Source of the DNA: Actinomycetospora soli
Lineage (GTDB): Bacteria > Actinomycetota > Actinomycetes > Mycobacteriales > Pseudonocardiaceae
NCBI RefSeq assembly: GCF_021026295.1
Contig: NZ_JAJNDA010000006.1
Coordinates: forward strand, 124,001-188,000
DNA: 64,000 nt
Direction of reading: 5' to 3'
The notes beneath the pieces are model-generated. The model had not been told where the DNA came from, searched no databases, and saw only the letters and a program-made list of their open reading frames with translations. How positions within the stretch are numbered: position 1 is the first letter of the stretch; each line of letters begins with the position of its first letter. Below are positions 49,808 to 58,820 of the stretch, one piece after another. The position numbers were made by a program, and so were the translations under genes.

Positions 49808-51198
49808 GGCAGAGTGCCCGCGCCGCTGAGCAGGAGGTGCTCGGTGACCGTTCGGCTCCATCCGGGCGTGTCGAGGTCGGGAACCGCGACGTCGTCGTCG
49901 TCCACCGGCAGCTGGGGGGACAGCCAGGCCCGGCCGACGGCCTCCGCCATCCGGGCCCGTCCCTCGGCGGCCAGCGTCGCGCGCAGCACCGCCGTCGCCC
50001 GGGCCTCGCCGCGGCGCGCCTGCGGGGCCTCCCCTGCGAGTGCGCGGTAGAGCCGCACCGACTCCTCGAGCGCGCCCCGGGCGCCACCCGACGCACCCAG
50101 GCGCAACGCCGTGACACCGCGGGCCGCCCACCGCTCGGCCCGTGCCCGCCGGGCAGCCCGCCCGAGGCGCGGACGCCGGGCCCGGTCCGCGTCGGCAACG
50201 TCGATCTCGAGCGCGGCCGGGTCGGCGCGTGGGGTGTCGGCGAGCAGCGTCGCCTCTCCGACCCACGTCCCGCCGTCGAGCCGCAGCAGCCCCCGGGCGA
50301 CCGGGAGCGGGTTCCCCCGCTCATACGCGCGGAAGGCGAGCCGCCCGCCGGGATTCGCCGCGGCCGCGGCCCGCGCGCTCACCTGGAGCGAGTTCCCGAC
50401 GACCGCCCACTCCACGGTGTCCTCGCCGGGATCGAGCAGGCCACGCGGCACCTGCCGCCAGTCGACCGAGGCCGTGCGACGACCCGCCGTCGGGGCCCCG
50501 GCGTGGACCGCGAGCGGGAGGGCCCGGTCGGCGAGCACGGACAGATCGTCGGGCACGCGGAACGCCGTCTCCTCCCCCGCCACGGGTGCGAGCTCGTCCT
50601 CGTGTCGCAGGTCGGCGGCGACGGCGCCGTCGGGGTCGTCGAGGTCGGCCTCTGCGAGCGCCGCCGGCACCGCCTCGCGGACGAGGTCGGCCCACGGTCC
50701 GGCGGCACCCCGGTCCCGCGCCTGCGCCGACCAGCGGGCGACGGCCGGCCCGGACGCTAGGAGGTCCTGCCGGGCCTGCTCGACGAGCTCCGGCGCCATG
50801 ACCTCGTCCACCGCGAGAACCGCGAGCGCGGTCTCGACCCGCCACACCTCCTCCGCGATCGGATCGGGGCTGGCCGCACCCAGCCACCGAAGGACGGCCA
50901 CCCTCGTGACGCCGTCGGCGAGCTCGCCACGACGCGCGACGACGACGGTGCGCTCCGCCGGACCCAGCCCGAGCGCGTCCTGCGCCGACCGCTCCCCCAG
51001 GAGCTCGATGAGGGCTGGCTCCGCGACGGTCGGTTCCCAGACGGTGAGGAACGGCGGGCCCTCCGGATCCGTGGGATCGACGAGGAGGTCGACACCGGCC
51101 AGACACACCAGACAGTGGCCGGCCGGCGCCGCCGGCGGCCGACCGATCCGCAGCGTGCGGTCCGCGTCGCGGTCGACGACGAGCTCGGGATCACTCAT
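49804..51198 (-). CDS. hypothetical protein of the CHAT operon
   Basis: A 464-residue soluble-looking protein; ATG at 51198 chosen, with CGGAG ten bases upstream, overlapping the previous gene by eight bases. The first 120 residues alternate strands and helices (RTLRIGRPPAAPAGHCLVCLAG in part). A beta-rich stretch near residues 265-320 (DTVEWAVVGNSLQVSARA, GRLAFRAYERGNPL) is followed by an Arg/Ala-rich helical end. No known motif. In cyanobacteria and actinobacteria genes of this size often stand between a sigma-like or regulatory gene and a CHAT gene; that parallel is from memory and untested. Confidence 0.6.
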   Translation of the reverse strand: MSDPELVVDRDADRTLRIGRPPAAPAGHCLVCLAGVDLLVDPTDPEGPPFLTVWEPTVAEPALIELLGERSAQDALGLGPAERTVVVARRGELADGVTRVAVLRWLGAASPDPIAEEVWRVETALAVLAVDEVMAPELVEQARQDLLASGPAVARWSAQARDRGAAGPWADLVREAVPAALAEADLDDPDGAVAADLRHEDELAPVAGEETAFRVPDDLSVLADRALPLAVHAGAPTAGRRTASVDWRQVPRGLLDPGEDTVEWAVVGNSLQVSARAAAAANPGGRLAFRAYERGNPLPVARGLLRLDGGTWVGEATLLADTPRADPAALEIDVADADRARRPRLGRAARRARAERWAARGVTALRLGASGGARGALEESVRLYRALAGEAPQARRGEARATAVLRATLAAEGRARMAEAVGRAWLSPQLPVDDDDVAVPDLDTPGWSRTVTEHLLLSGAGTLP

Positions 51199-52687
51199 CG
51201 TCGTCGACTCCGATTTCACGGTCGAAGAAGGCCGCGGCCTCCCCGGGCTCCAGGCAGCCCGCCACCCCGTCCGTCAGCTGGTCGTACCAGGCCCGCCAGG
51301 CGGGGCGGTCGGTGCGGAACAGGGCCACGAAGCGCAGCACGCCGTCGGGCCCGAGCGCGCGCATGACGGCGAGTGTCTGTTCCTCGGCCGCGACCTGCTC
51401 CTCGGGGGTGCGCTCTCCCGGCGCGCCGTCAAAGCCGGACGGGCGGGTGGGCGCGTCGCTGAGGCTCTTCGTGAACGCCCCTCCTACCACGCGGGCGATC
51501 TCGGCCCGGCTCGCCGTCACCTCCCACTCGGTCTCCTGCTGGGCCAGGAACTGCCAGAGCTTGCGGACCACGGCCGACGCGAGCTCGTCGGCGTCCAGAC
51601 GGTCGATGGACCGCGGGCGCTCGACGTCGTCCGCCGTCCTCGTCCGGGCCGCAGCGAGGCGGCGCACTGCCCCGACGAGCTGCTCGTCCGGGCCGTCGTC
51701 GAGGAGGGACGCGAGCTCCGGAGCGGTGGTCTCGGCCCACGCGCGCAGTTCGCCGTCGGCCCCGGGTCGTCTGGGCGGGACGAGGGCCGCTGCCACCGAA
51801 CGGATCGCCATGCGGTGCCCGGGGCGGGCGAGGCCGAGCGGAGCGCAGGCCCGGTCGATCACAGAGCGCGCCACGAGCTCCGGGCCGGCGTGCCGGAACC
51901 GTTGCGTGACGTGCAGGTCGGACGGGCCGGCCGAGGACCCCTGGTCGTGGGCGTTCGCGCGGAACACCAGCTTGTAGCGGCTCAGCACGCTGCGATCGGT
52001 GCCGTCCTGCCACCGTCCGCGGGCGTCGTCGGCGAACGGCGGCCGGTCGGCCACGCCCGTCGCGACGGCGGACGGCGACAAGCGCGCCGACGCAGCCCGC
52101 CCGCGGGCCGCCCAGGCCCGCTCCCAGGCCTCGGACCACTGCCGCACGAAGGTTGCGTCGGGAAGCCGGAGCGCCTGCAGGGCCAGGTCGGCCGCCGTGG
52201 TTCCGGCGATCTCGACGACGAGCCGGCCGCGCAGAACACCCGCCGGCGGTTCGCCGGTCAGGTCGTACGTCTGCGCCACCCGGCGGGCGACCTTGCCGCG
52301 CAGGGCCCGCCGTGCCTCGGTCCCGGTCGCGACGCCGTCGTCGCGCAGGCGATCCTGGATCTCCTCCACCAGAAGCCCGGCCGTACGCAGCAGCAGCCCG
52401 AGGACCTCCGAGCCGGCTCCCCGGAGCAGGTGGTCGTGGACAGCGCGAGCCGGGTCGGGCTCCACCGTGCGCGACGGACCCGGGAGCTCGTCACGCGGGC
52501 CCCCGTCGATCGCGTCGCCGATCACGGAGGCCTTCGGCCGGTTGGCCACGGCGGGGAGCACGCCGCGGCGTACGACGGCGAGGTCGAAGCCGCTGAGGGG
52601 CGGCCGCGCCATCCGCGCCCAGACGTCGTCGAGCAGCGCTTTCGTCGTCCACCGGTCGGCCCCTGTGTCCCCCACGTCCCACCCCAC
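51191..52687 (-). CDS. hypothetical protein, first gene of the CHAT operon
   Basis: A 498-residue protein without signal or membrane segments, GTG start at 52687 (a second GTG at 52675). Mostly helical: DRWTTKALLDDVWARM at the start, a basic middle around 230-300 (SVLSRYKLVFRANAHDQG, RFRHAGPELVARSVIDRA) and SAVVRKLWQFLAQQETEWEV near 390. The last 60 residues (EEQTLAVMRALGPDGVLRFVALFRT) end in an acidic tail. The helix-rich middle could include DNA-binding or sigma-like elements, but I find no diagnostic motif. First of four overlapping genes. Confidence 0.6.
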   Translation of the reverse strand: MGWDVGDTGADRWTTKALLDDVWARMARPPLSGFDLAVVRRGVLPAVANRPKASVIGDAIDGGPRDELPGPSRTVEPDPARAVHDHLLRGAGSEVLGLLLRTAGLLVEEIQDRLRDDGVATGTEARRALRGKVARRVAQTYDLTGEPPAGVLRGRLVVEIAGTTAADLALQALRLPDATFVRQWSEAWERAWAARGRAASARLSPSAVATGVADRPPFADDARGRWQDGTDRSVLSRYKLVFRANAHDQGSSAGPSDLHVTQRFRHAGPELVARSVIDRACAPLGLARPGHRMAIRSVAAALVPPRRPGADGELRAWAETTAPELASLLDDGPDEQLVGAVRRLAAARTRTADDVERPRSIDRLDADELASAVVRKLWQFLAQQETEWEVTASRAEIARVVGGAFTKSLSDAPTRPSGFDGAPGERTPEEQVAAEEQTLAVMRALGPDGVLRFVALFRTDRPAWRAWYDQLTDGVAGCLEPGEAAAFFDREIGVDDDE

Positions 52688-52752
52688 CGATCCCGCCCGG
52701 TCAACGCCGGTCCCAACCGCGCCCCGCCCCCGGGATCGGTGAGGAGGACGTC

Positions 52753-52839
52753 ATGCCAGGCGGTGACAGTAGCGATCACCGGCCGGACCGGTACGGCCGG
52801 ACGGGTGATCGCCCTGCGAACTTTGCCGACGATCTGTAA
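52753..52839 (+). CDS. possible 28-residue leader peptide or small protein
   Basis: ATG at 52753 has a near-perfect Shine-Dalgarno (GAGGAGG) five bases upstream, followed by 28 codons and TAA. The peptide is hydrophilic, rich in Asp and Arg (MPGGDSSDHRPDRYGRT at the start). It ends 72 bases before the kinase gene, in the same direction, and its codons 7-20 overlap the inverted repeat at 52772-52812. It could be a regulatory leader or chance; the ribosome site is the main argument. Confidence 0.4.
   Translation: MPGGDSSDHRPDRYGRTGDRPANFADDL
52772..52812. promoter_or_regulatory. 41-bp interrupted palindrome between the divergent operons
   Basis: GCGATCACC and GGTGATCGC are exact complements; between them GGCCGGACCGGTACGGCCGG is itself nearly symmetric around ACCGGT. 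It lies in the 224-base region between the CHAT operon (start 52687, minus) and the kinase operon (start 52912, plus), the place for an operator controlling both. Confidence 0.55.
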
Positions 52840-52911
52840 CGCCGAGTGCGTGTTCGCGACACTGCCGAGGGATCTCGCACACACCACCGCCCAGGGTGGA
52901 GGGGGAAGCTG

Positions 52912-55131
52912 ATGACGACGGAGGCCGGCCGGACGCGCCGTGAGGCTCTCGAGGACCACGGGCCGCCCACGACCCGTCGGGAACCGAAGGACGTTCCGGG
53001 CCCGCCCGCGACGCGGCGCGAGGCCGACGGGGGCCCGACCGCGACCCGTCACGAGGACGCCCAGGCCGTGGTCGCCCTCCCGGCCGACCTCGCCGAGCGG
53101 TTCCCGGAGGCCGCGCTCCTGCCCACCCACGGGGCGGAGGCCGACGTGTTCCGGGTCGACGGCCCCGACGGGACGGCGCGCGCCCTCAAGCTCTACCGGC
53201 GCGGCATCACGCCGGATGCTCGCGTGGCCGCCCTGCTCACGGACATCCGGCACCCGCACGTGGTGCGGACCTTCGAGGTGGGGGTGAGCGCCGCCGGGCT
53301 GCACTGGGAGCTCATGGAGTTCCTCCCCCACGGCAGCCTCCGGGACCTCCTCACAGGCGGCGGGCCGGCGCGCCCGGAACCGGCCGAGACGGTCCGGCAG
53401 ATCGCCGCCGGGCTGCTCCAGCTGCACGACCGCGAGATCGTGCACCGCGACCTCAAGCCGGACAACGTCCTCGTCCGGAGCGTGGCGCCGCTCGAGCTCG
53501 TGCTGACCGACTTCGGCCTGAGCCGCGACGTCAGCCGCGGCACCGTCTACTCGTCGCAGGCCCGATCGGTGTTCTACGCTGCCCCGGAGTCCTTCCAGGG
53601 TGCCGTCGACGAGTCCCGCGACTGGTGGTCGCTCGGGATCGTGGTCCGCGAGTTTTCCGGGCGCACCCCGCTCTTCGGCGGCCTCGACGAGCGGCAGATC
53701 CTCCACGAACTGCTCTTCCGCCCCATAGAGACCGACTCGATCGACGACCCGCGACTCCAGCTTCTCGCGCGGGGCCTGCTCGTCAAGGACCCCGGGGACC
53801 GGTGGGGATCCGACCAGGTCACCTCGTGGCTCGACGGCGGCTCTCCGGCCGTCGCCCGCGATGCCGGAGCTGCTCCCGGCGTCGGATTCGAGTTCGACGG
53901 GGCCACGTTCCACGATCCCGCCGAGCTCGCCCGCGCCATGGCCGCGAACTGGCGCGAGGCCGCCCGCATGTTCGTGGCCGTGACCAACACGCTGCGCGAC
54001 GACCTGCTGAACTGGGGCACCTCCGCCGGGCTCGACATCGGCGCCAAGCGACGTCTGGTCGCCCAGCTGGACCAGGAACGACCCGACCTCAACCTGCTGC
54101 TGACGCTCACCTGGCTCGACCCCGATCTGCCGGCGGTCTACCTCGGCCGGTCGATGTCCGCGCCGGAGCTGCGGGAGATCGCGCTCCAGGCCGCGGAGAG
54201 CCCGCGCGCCGACCAGCACGGTCTGACCGACGAGCAGATGCTCCTCGACGACCTCTGCCGCGGCCGGGTGCTCGACGTCCTGGCCGGAATGCCAACCGGT
54301 GACGGTCTGCACGGCGTCTCCCGGCGATGGTTCGACGGGATCGGCGAGTGGGAGCGGATCCGCTCGACCGAGGCACCCGCGCACGCCATGGCCTCGCTCC
54401 ACGACGCCTCCGCGGTGCGCCGTGCCCGCGCCCGCCTCCTGGCCGCCGCCCTCACGCCCGACGCCAGTCGCGCCGCGCTGCGCCACCGACTCACCACGGC
54501 CGAGGCGGAGCTGGCACGACCGGTGTCGTGGTTCTCGGCGCTCGCCCGCCGCAGCCAGACCAGCGCGGCCATGTTGATCGCGCTCGACACCCTCCCCGTC
54601 GCCACCGCCGAGGCGGACCAGCACCTGGCCGAGGAGCGGGCCGCTTACGCGGCGGCCCAGGAACGTCGCCGGCAGTGGGACGCCCGCGAGCAGCGCCGCG
54701 CCGCCGGTCGCGACAAGGCTGTCGGCCTCGCCCTCCTCGGGCTCGCCGTCCCGATCCTCGCGTGCACCACCCTGTTCCGGCTCGGGGTGGGGGGCGTGCT
54801 GATCTTCGCGCTGGCGGCCGGTGTGCAGCTCGCGGCCGAGCTCTGGCTCGCCTCACGGCTCGGGGGCGACTACAGCCCCGGATACACGCTGTTCCGTCGC
54901 GCCGGGATCGTGGCCGGTCCGTTCGGCCGCTTCCTGCAGATGCACGCGGTCATCGGGCTCCTCGTCCTCGCCGTGACGATCGGTCTGGGCGTCGCCCTCG
55001 CCGTCCAGCTTCCCGTGGTGTTCGCCCTGGTCGTCACGGCGGGGATCGTGTTCGGCGCGTGGCACGCCCACCGGCACTGGCAGCGTTGGCTCGCCGACAC
55101 CGAGATCGCGGTCCTCGGGTGGCAGCCGTGA
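52912..55131 (+). CDS. membrane-anchored Ser/Thr protein kinase
   Basis: A 739-residue protein; ATG at 52912 with GGAGGGGG upstream. Kinase domain about 60-330: degenerate glycine loop (THGAEADVF), Lys93 (ALKLYRRG), catalytic Asp180 in IVHRDLKPDN, Asp200 in LTDFGLSRD and YAAPESF. The loop lacks the usual GxGxxG, but every catalytic residue is present. A helical cytoplasmic part (about 330-585) follows, then four membrane helices near 603-690 with a short cytoplasmic end, so the kinase faces the cytosol and, unlike PknB, has no large outside sensor. It heads the operon with FHA and PP2C partners. Confidence 0.9.
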   Translation: MTTEAGRTRREALEDHGPPTTRREPKDVPGPPATRREADGGPTATRHEDAQAVVALPADLAERFPEAALLPTHGAEADVFRVDGPDGTARALKLYRRGITPDARVAALLTDIRHPHVVRTFEVGVSAAGLHWELMEFLPHGSLRDLLTGGGPARPEPAETVRQIAAGLLQLHDREIVHRDLKPDNVLVRSVAPLELVLTDFGLSRDVSRGTVYSSQARSVFYAAPESFQGAVDESRDWWSLGIVVREFSGRTPLFGGLDERQILHELLFRPIETDSIDDPRLQLLARGLLVKDPGDRWGSDQVTSWLDGGSPAVARDAGAAPGVGFEFDGATFHDPAELARAMAANWREAARMFVAVTNTLRDDLLNWGTSAGLDIGAKRRLVAQLDQERPDLNLLLTLTWLDPDLPAVYLGRSMSAPELREIALQAAESPRADQHGLTDEQMLLDDLCRGRVLDVLAGMPTGDGLHGVSRRWFDGIGEWERIRSTEAPAHAMASLHDASAVRRARARLLAAALTPDASRAALRHRLTTAEAELARPVSWFSALARRSQTSAAMLIALDTLPVATAEADQHLAEERAAYAAAQERRRQWDAREQRRAAGRDKAVGLALLGLAVPILACTTLFRLGVGGVLIFALAAGVQLAAELWLASRLGGDYSPGYTLFRRAGIVAGPFGRFLQMHAVIGLLVLAVTIGLGVALAVQLPVVFALVVTAGIVFGAWHAHRHWQRWLADTEIAVLGWQP

Positions 55132-56375
55132 GCTCACAGTCCGGCGTGGTGACGGCCGGGGCGGGGGTCGTCCTCGTCGCCGGCGCCGCCTTCGTCGCCG
55201 CCCGCGCCGTCACCACGCTCACGGGCTCCGCTCTCGTCGCGCTCGGCGACGCCACCGACCGGGCCGTGAACCGTCGCCACGCCGAGCTGCGCGCGCTCGG
55301 GCGCTGGGAGGCCGCCGCGCAGGAGGTCGTCGGACGCAACGCACGACTGCTCGTAGCCGCGCGCCGGGCCGGTGGCGACCCGACCCTCCTTGCCGACCTC
55401 CCGGCGCCGTGCGACATGTCGTGCCTCTCCATCGAGGAGATGCACGCCTGGTGCGCGTCCGCGGACCGGGCCCTCGCCGACGCCGAGCGGCTCCTCGTCG
55501 CGCGGAGCTCGCAGCGCCTGGACGCGCTGGTCGGCGAGGTTCTCGCCGCTGTCGCACCGCCGATTCCCTCGTCGGCGCCCGACTCCCGCCGCGTCCGCGA
55601 GGACCGGGCTGCGCGCGAGGCCGAGCGGTCCGCGGTCGGGCGAGTGCTCGACGTGCTGCTCCCCGGGGCCACCGAGAACGAGGTCACCGCCCTCGGCCGG
55701 GCCACCAGTGAGCTCCTGAACGACACCGACACCGCGTGGAACGGCCGGCTGCGCGCCCTGCGCCGCCGGGTCAACCGGCTCAACGATGACATCCGCGCCC
55801 GACGTGCAGAATCCATCGAGGCGGCGACCTTCCTCGGGGCCCTCGACGGCGAGCCCGAGGGCGGACCCGTCGTCCCCCGCCTCCAGGCGGTGCTCGATGG
55901 CGCGGCCTTCGACGCGGACCTGCGCCAGGAGGCGCTGACCCGCGCCGCCCAGGTGCGTGAGCGCCACGAGCGCGCCTACGTCCAGTCCCGGGTGGTCGAC
56001 GCCCTCGAGGACATGGGGTACGTGGTCGATCAGGACTTCGCAACGGTGCACGGGGCCGCCGGCCGGCTCCGGGTCGCCAAGGACGGCTGGTCCGAGCACG
56101 CCGTCGGACTGAACCTCGAGGAGAACGGGCTGCGGTCCCAGCTCCTCCGCACCCGGGAGCGGGCCGGGGCAGACGCCTGCGCGCTGGACGTCGAGCGGGA
56201 GCGGGAGTGGTGCTCGAGCGTCGAGCGCCTGGCCGAGATGCTCGACGCCGAGGGCATCGCGACCGAGACCCGCGGTCTCGTCGAGCCCGGCCTCACAGCA
56301 GTCCCCGTCGTCCCCGCGGCCACCAGCCGTCGTCGTGACCACCGAGCGGAGGAGCGCCGCCACGATGTCAGATGA
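55128..56375 (+). CDS. coiled-coil protein with N-terminal membrane segment
   Basis: A 415-residue protein, GTG overlapping the kinase stop (GTGA). One hydrophobic segment (about 7-40), then long charged helices (about 45-280) with heptad-like patterns (RRHAELRALGRWEAAAQEVV, LRALRRRVNRLNDDIRARRA), and a compact end domain from about 290: YVQSRVVDALEDMGYVVDQD and HAVGLNLEENGLRSQLLRT. The end domain resembles modules found behind coiled coils in phage-like and conflict proteins, but I cannot name it. It may be a kinase substrate or scaffold for the AAA+ protein. Confidence 0.68.
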   Translation: MSSQSGVVTAGAGVVLVAGAAFVAARAVTTLTGSALVALGDATDRAVNRRHAELRALGRWEAAAQEVVGRNARLLVAARRAGGDPTLLADLPAPCDMSCLSIEEMHAWCASADRALADAERLLVARSSQRLDALVGEVLAAVAPPIPSSAPDSRRVREDRAAREAERSAVGRVLDVLLPGATENEVTALGRATSELLNDTDTAWNGRLRALRRRVNRLNDDIRARRAESIEAATFLGALDGEPEGGPVVPRLQAVLDGAAFDADLRQEALTRAAQVRERHERAYVQSRVVDALEDMGYVVDQDFATVHGAAGRLRVAKDGWSEHAVGLNLEENGLRSQLLRTRERAGADACALDVEREREWCSSVERLAEMLDAEGIATETRGLVEPGLTAVPVVPAATSRRRDHRAEERRHDVR

Positions 56376-58182
56376 CCCGACCCCCGCCTTCGCCCGCGAG
56401 ATCACGGCCACGCTCGCGGTGCACAGCGACTTCGTCCTGCACGGCAACGTGCACGACGTCTTCCGGCAGGTACACCAGGGCGCCGAGATGCTCGTGGACC
56501 TCGTCCGCCTGCTCTCGGGTGTCCTCGCCGACCGCGGCATCGACTGTCTGGTGGTCGTGTCCCCGGTGCACGGGCTGCGGTCCCTCCCGGCGCCGGGCGA
56601 CGCCGGGGCCGCGGCGCGCGACGCGGCCGCCGGGCTCCTGCAGGGCGACCTCGACTCGGGCCGGGCGGTCTCCCTCGAGCGGCTCGCCGAGCACATGACC
56701 ACGGTGGGTCAGGCGGCGAGCGGCACCGCGCTCGTGATCGAGGACGCGGGCCGCCTCGCCGTCGATGTCCAGCACCTCGATCCTGCCGAGCACGCCTTCT
56801 TCGTGCGCGCGTCCCGCCGCTCCCGGGACGTCTCCCCGAAGAGCCGCGGCACCGCGGGAGCATCGATCCACAACCCGGTCGTGTGGGTCGTCGAGCACGA
56901 GCGGGACCTTCCCGCCTGGCTCACGGCCGACAACGAGCGGATCCGGACCGTGGCGATCCCCCGGCCCGACTACGGGGAGCGGGAGGCCACCGCCCGCCTG
57001 CTCGCGCGCTCCCTGCCCGGGGCGCCCCCCGACGCCGCGGCGCGCTTCGCCGAGCACGCGGAGGGCCTCGCCCTCGCCGAGATGCGGGAGGTGGTCCGCC
57101 TCATGCTGGACCGCGGCCTCGACGACGCGGGGATTCCCGACGCCGTCCGCACATATCGGCTGGGCGTCCTCGACAGCCCCTGGCGGCGCGGATACCTGCG
57201 CGACCGTCTCGCCGATGGCGAGAAGAACGTCAGCGCGCGCGTCGTCGGCCAGGACGCCGCCGTAACCAAGACCCTCGACATCCTCAAGCGGGCCGCACTC
57301 GGACTCTCCGGCGCGCAGGCGTCGTCTGCGAGCAGCCGCCCGCGTGGCGTGCTCTTCTTCGCCGGGCCCACCGGCGTGGGCAAGACCGAGCTCGCGAAGT
57401 CGGTCGCCGCCCTTGTCTTCGGCGACGAGTCGGCCTACCTGCGGTTCGACATGAGCGAGTTCTCCTCCGAGCACGCCGGGGACCGCCTCATCGGCGCGCC
57501 GCCCGGCTACGTCGGCTACGAGGCCGGCGGCGAGCTCACCAACGCCCTGCGCCAACAGCCGTTCCGAGTGGTTCTCTTCGACGAGATCGAGAAGGCCCAC
57601 GCGCGCATCCTCGACAAGTTCCTGCAGATTCTCGAGGACGGGCGCCTCACCGACGGTCGCGGCACCACGACCTACTTCTCCGAGGCCGTCCTGATCTTCA
57701 CGTCGAACCTCGGCACCATCGAGGAGGGCCCCGCCGGGGAACGCGTGCCGACGGTGCAGCCCGGTACCCCGTTCCCCGAGGTGGAGCGCCGCCTGCGGTC
57801 GGCGATCGAGAAGCACTTCACCGTCGGCCTCGGCCGGCCCGAGCTGCTCAATCGCTTCGGCGACAACATCGTGGTGTTCGACTTCATCGGCCCCGACGCG
57901 GCCGGCGCGATCTTCACCGCGCAGCTCGCCAACATCCTGCGCCGCGTCGACGAGGAGCACGGAGTGGACCTCGCCGTCTCTCCCGCCGTCGAGACCCGGC
58001 TGCGCGAGTGGTGTACCGCGGACCTCTCGCGAGGTGGTCGTGGCATCGGGATGGCGCTCGAGTCGCTGTTCATCAACCCGCTCGCCCGGGCGCTCTTCGA
58101 GCGGGCCCCCGCCCGCGGGGACGCCGTGACGGTCGACGCGCTGCACCGTGACGGGTCGACAGTCGAGGTGGAGTTCCGGTGA
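56365..58182 (+). CDS. ClpB-like AAA+ unfoldase with degenerate first AAA domain
   Basis: A 605-residue protein; ATG at 56365 chosen for GGAGGAG ten bases upstream. Residues 1 to about 285 look like an AAA domain that has lost Walker A but keeps a relic Walker B (LVIEDAGRL) and opens FVLHGNVHDVFR. From about 290 a complete Clp-type AAA+ domain: Walker A GPTGVGKTE near 335, pore loop GYVGY near 381, Walker B VVLFDEIEKAH near 402, sensor FTSNLG near 445 and RPELLNRF with the Arg finger near 491, then the small Clp C-domain. The GYVG pore loop means peptide threading. No ClpP-docking IGF loop is seen, so it is probably a disassembler rather than part of a protease. Confidence 0.87.
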   Translation: MSDDPTPAFAREITATLAVHSDFVLHGNVHDVFRQVHQGAEMLVDLVRLLSGVLADRGIDCLVVVSPVHGLRSLPAPGDAGAAARDAAAGLLQGDLDSGRAVSLERLAEHMTTVGQAASGTALVIEDAGRLAVDVQHLDPAEHAFFVRASRRSRDVSPKSRGTAGASIHNPVVWVVEHERDLPAWLTADNERIRTVAIPRPDYGEREATARLLARSLPGAPPDAAARFAEHAEGLALAEMREVVRLMLDRGLDDAGIPDAVRTYRLGVLDSPWRRGYLRDRLADGEKNVSARVVGQDAAVTKTLDILKRAALGLSGAQASSASSRPRGVLFFAGPTGVGKTELAKSVAALVFGDESAYLRFDMSEFSSEHAGDRLIGAPPGYVGYEAGGELTNALRQQPFRVVLFDEIEKAHARILDKFLQILEDGRLTDGRGTTTYFSEAVLIFTSNLGTIEEGPAGERVPTVQPGTPFPEVERRLRSAIEKHFTVGLGRPELLNRFGDNIVVFDFIGPDAAGAIFTAQLANILRRVDEEHGVDLAVSPAVETRLREWCTADLSRGGRGIGMALESLFINPLARALFERAPARGDAVTVDALHRDGSTVEVEFR

Positions 58183-58820
58183 CGAGCCTGCGGATCAACC
58201 GCCTCCACCACCCCGTCACCGTCCTCGGCCACGGGGTCCGCGCCGGGCTGTGGGTGCAGGGCTGCGGCCTCGGCTGCCACGGCTGTGCCTCGCGGGACAC
58301 GTGGGACCCGCTCGCCGGAAGCGTCGTCGAGGTCGACGAGATCCTCGCGTGGCTCGACGGGCTCCCCGAACCGCTCGACGGCCTGACCGTGACCGGTGGC
58401 GAGCCGCTCGAGCAGCCCGAAGCTCTCGGGGAGCTGCTCTCCGCCGTCGACCACCGACGCCGGGACCGGCCCCGTCCCTTCGACATCCTGCTGTTCACCG
58501 GCCGCGCCGCGCACACCCTCGACCGCCCGGACACCTTGCGGGCGATCGAGGCGTGCGACGCGGTGGTCGCGGGCCCCTACGTGGAGGCCCGCAACACCGG
58601 CGTGCCGCTGCGCGGCTCCGACAACCAGCGCATCGTCATCCGCACCGCCCTCGGGCGGGGCCGCTACGCCGACCCGCCGTCGGGAGCCCGCCTGCAGGTC
58701 GCCACCACCGGCGAACGGACCTACCTCATCGGCATCCCGCGCCGCGGCGACCTCGAGCGCCTCGGCGCCCGGATGGCCGCGGACGGCCTGACCCTCCAGG
58801 ACGCGACATGGCGGAGCTGA
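58179..58820 (+). CDS. radical SAM enzyme of NrdG/QueE-like type
   Basis: A 213-residue enzyme, ATG or GTG overlapping the AAA+ stop by four bases. The [4Fe-4S] site is CxxxCxxC with Cys29, Cys33 and Cys36 (WVQGCGLGCHGC), followed by LTVTGGEPLEQPEAL, the SAM-binding GGEP motif. Size and motif layout match glycyl-radical activating enzymes such as NrdG, but no NrdD-like substrate is encoded in the window. In a kinase/AAA+ operon its role is unclear: it may modify a partner protein or make a small signal. Confidence 0.85.
   Translation: MTSLRINRLHHPVTVLGHGVRAGLWVQGCGLGCHGCASRDTWDPLAGSVVEVDEILAWLDGLPEPLDGLTVTGGEPLEQPEALGELLSAVDHRRRDRPRPFDILLFTGRAAHTLDRPDTLRAIEACDAVVAGPYVEARNTGVPLRGSDNQRIVIRTALGRGRYADPPSGARLQVATTGERTYLIGIPRRGDLERLGARMAADGLTLQDATWRS

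Noticed and set aside
50111-52912. 933-codon plus-strand frame over the CHAT operon
   Set aside because: Runs through three minus-strand genes with regular four- to eight-base overlaps; low-complexity Arg/Ser/Pro content.
52522-54624. 700-codon minus-strand frame over the kinase gene
   Set aside because: The plus strand has every kinase motif; this frame is its complement.
56368-58146. 592-codon minus-strand frame over the AAA+ gene
   Set aside because: Antisense of a protein with Walker A/B and pore loop.
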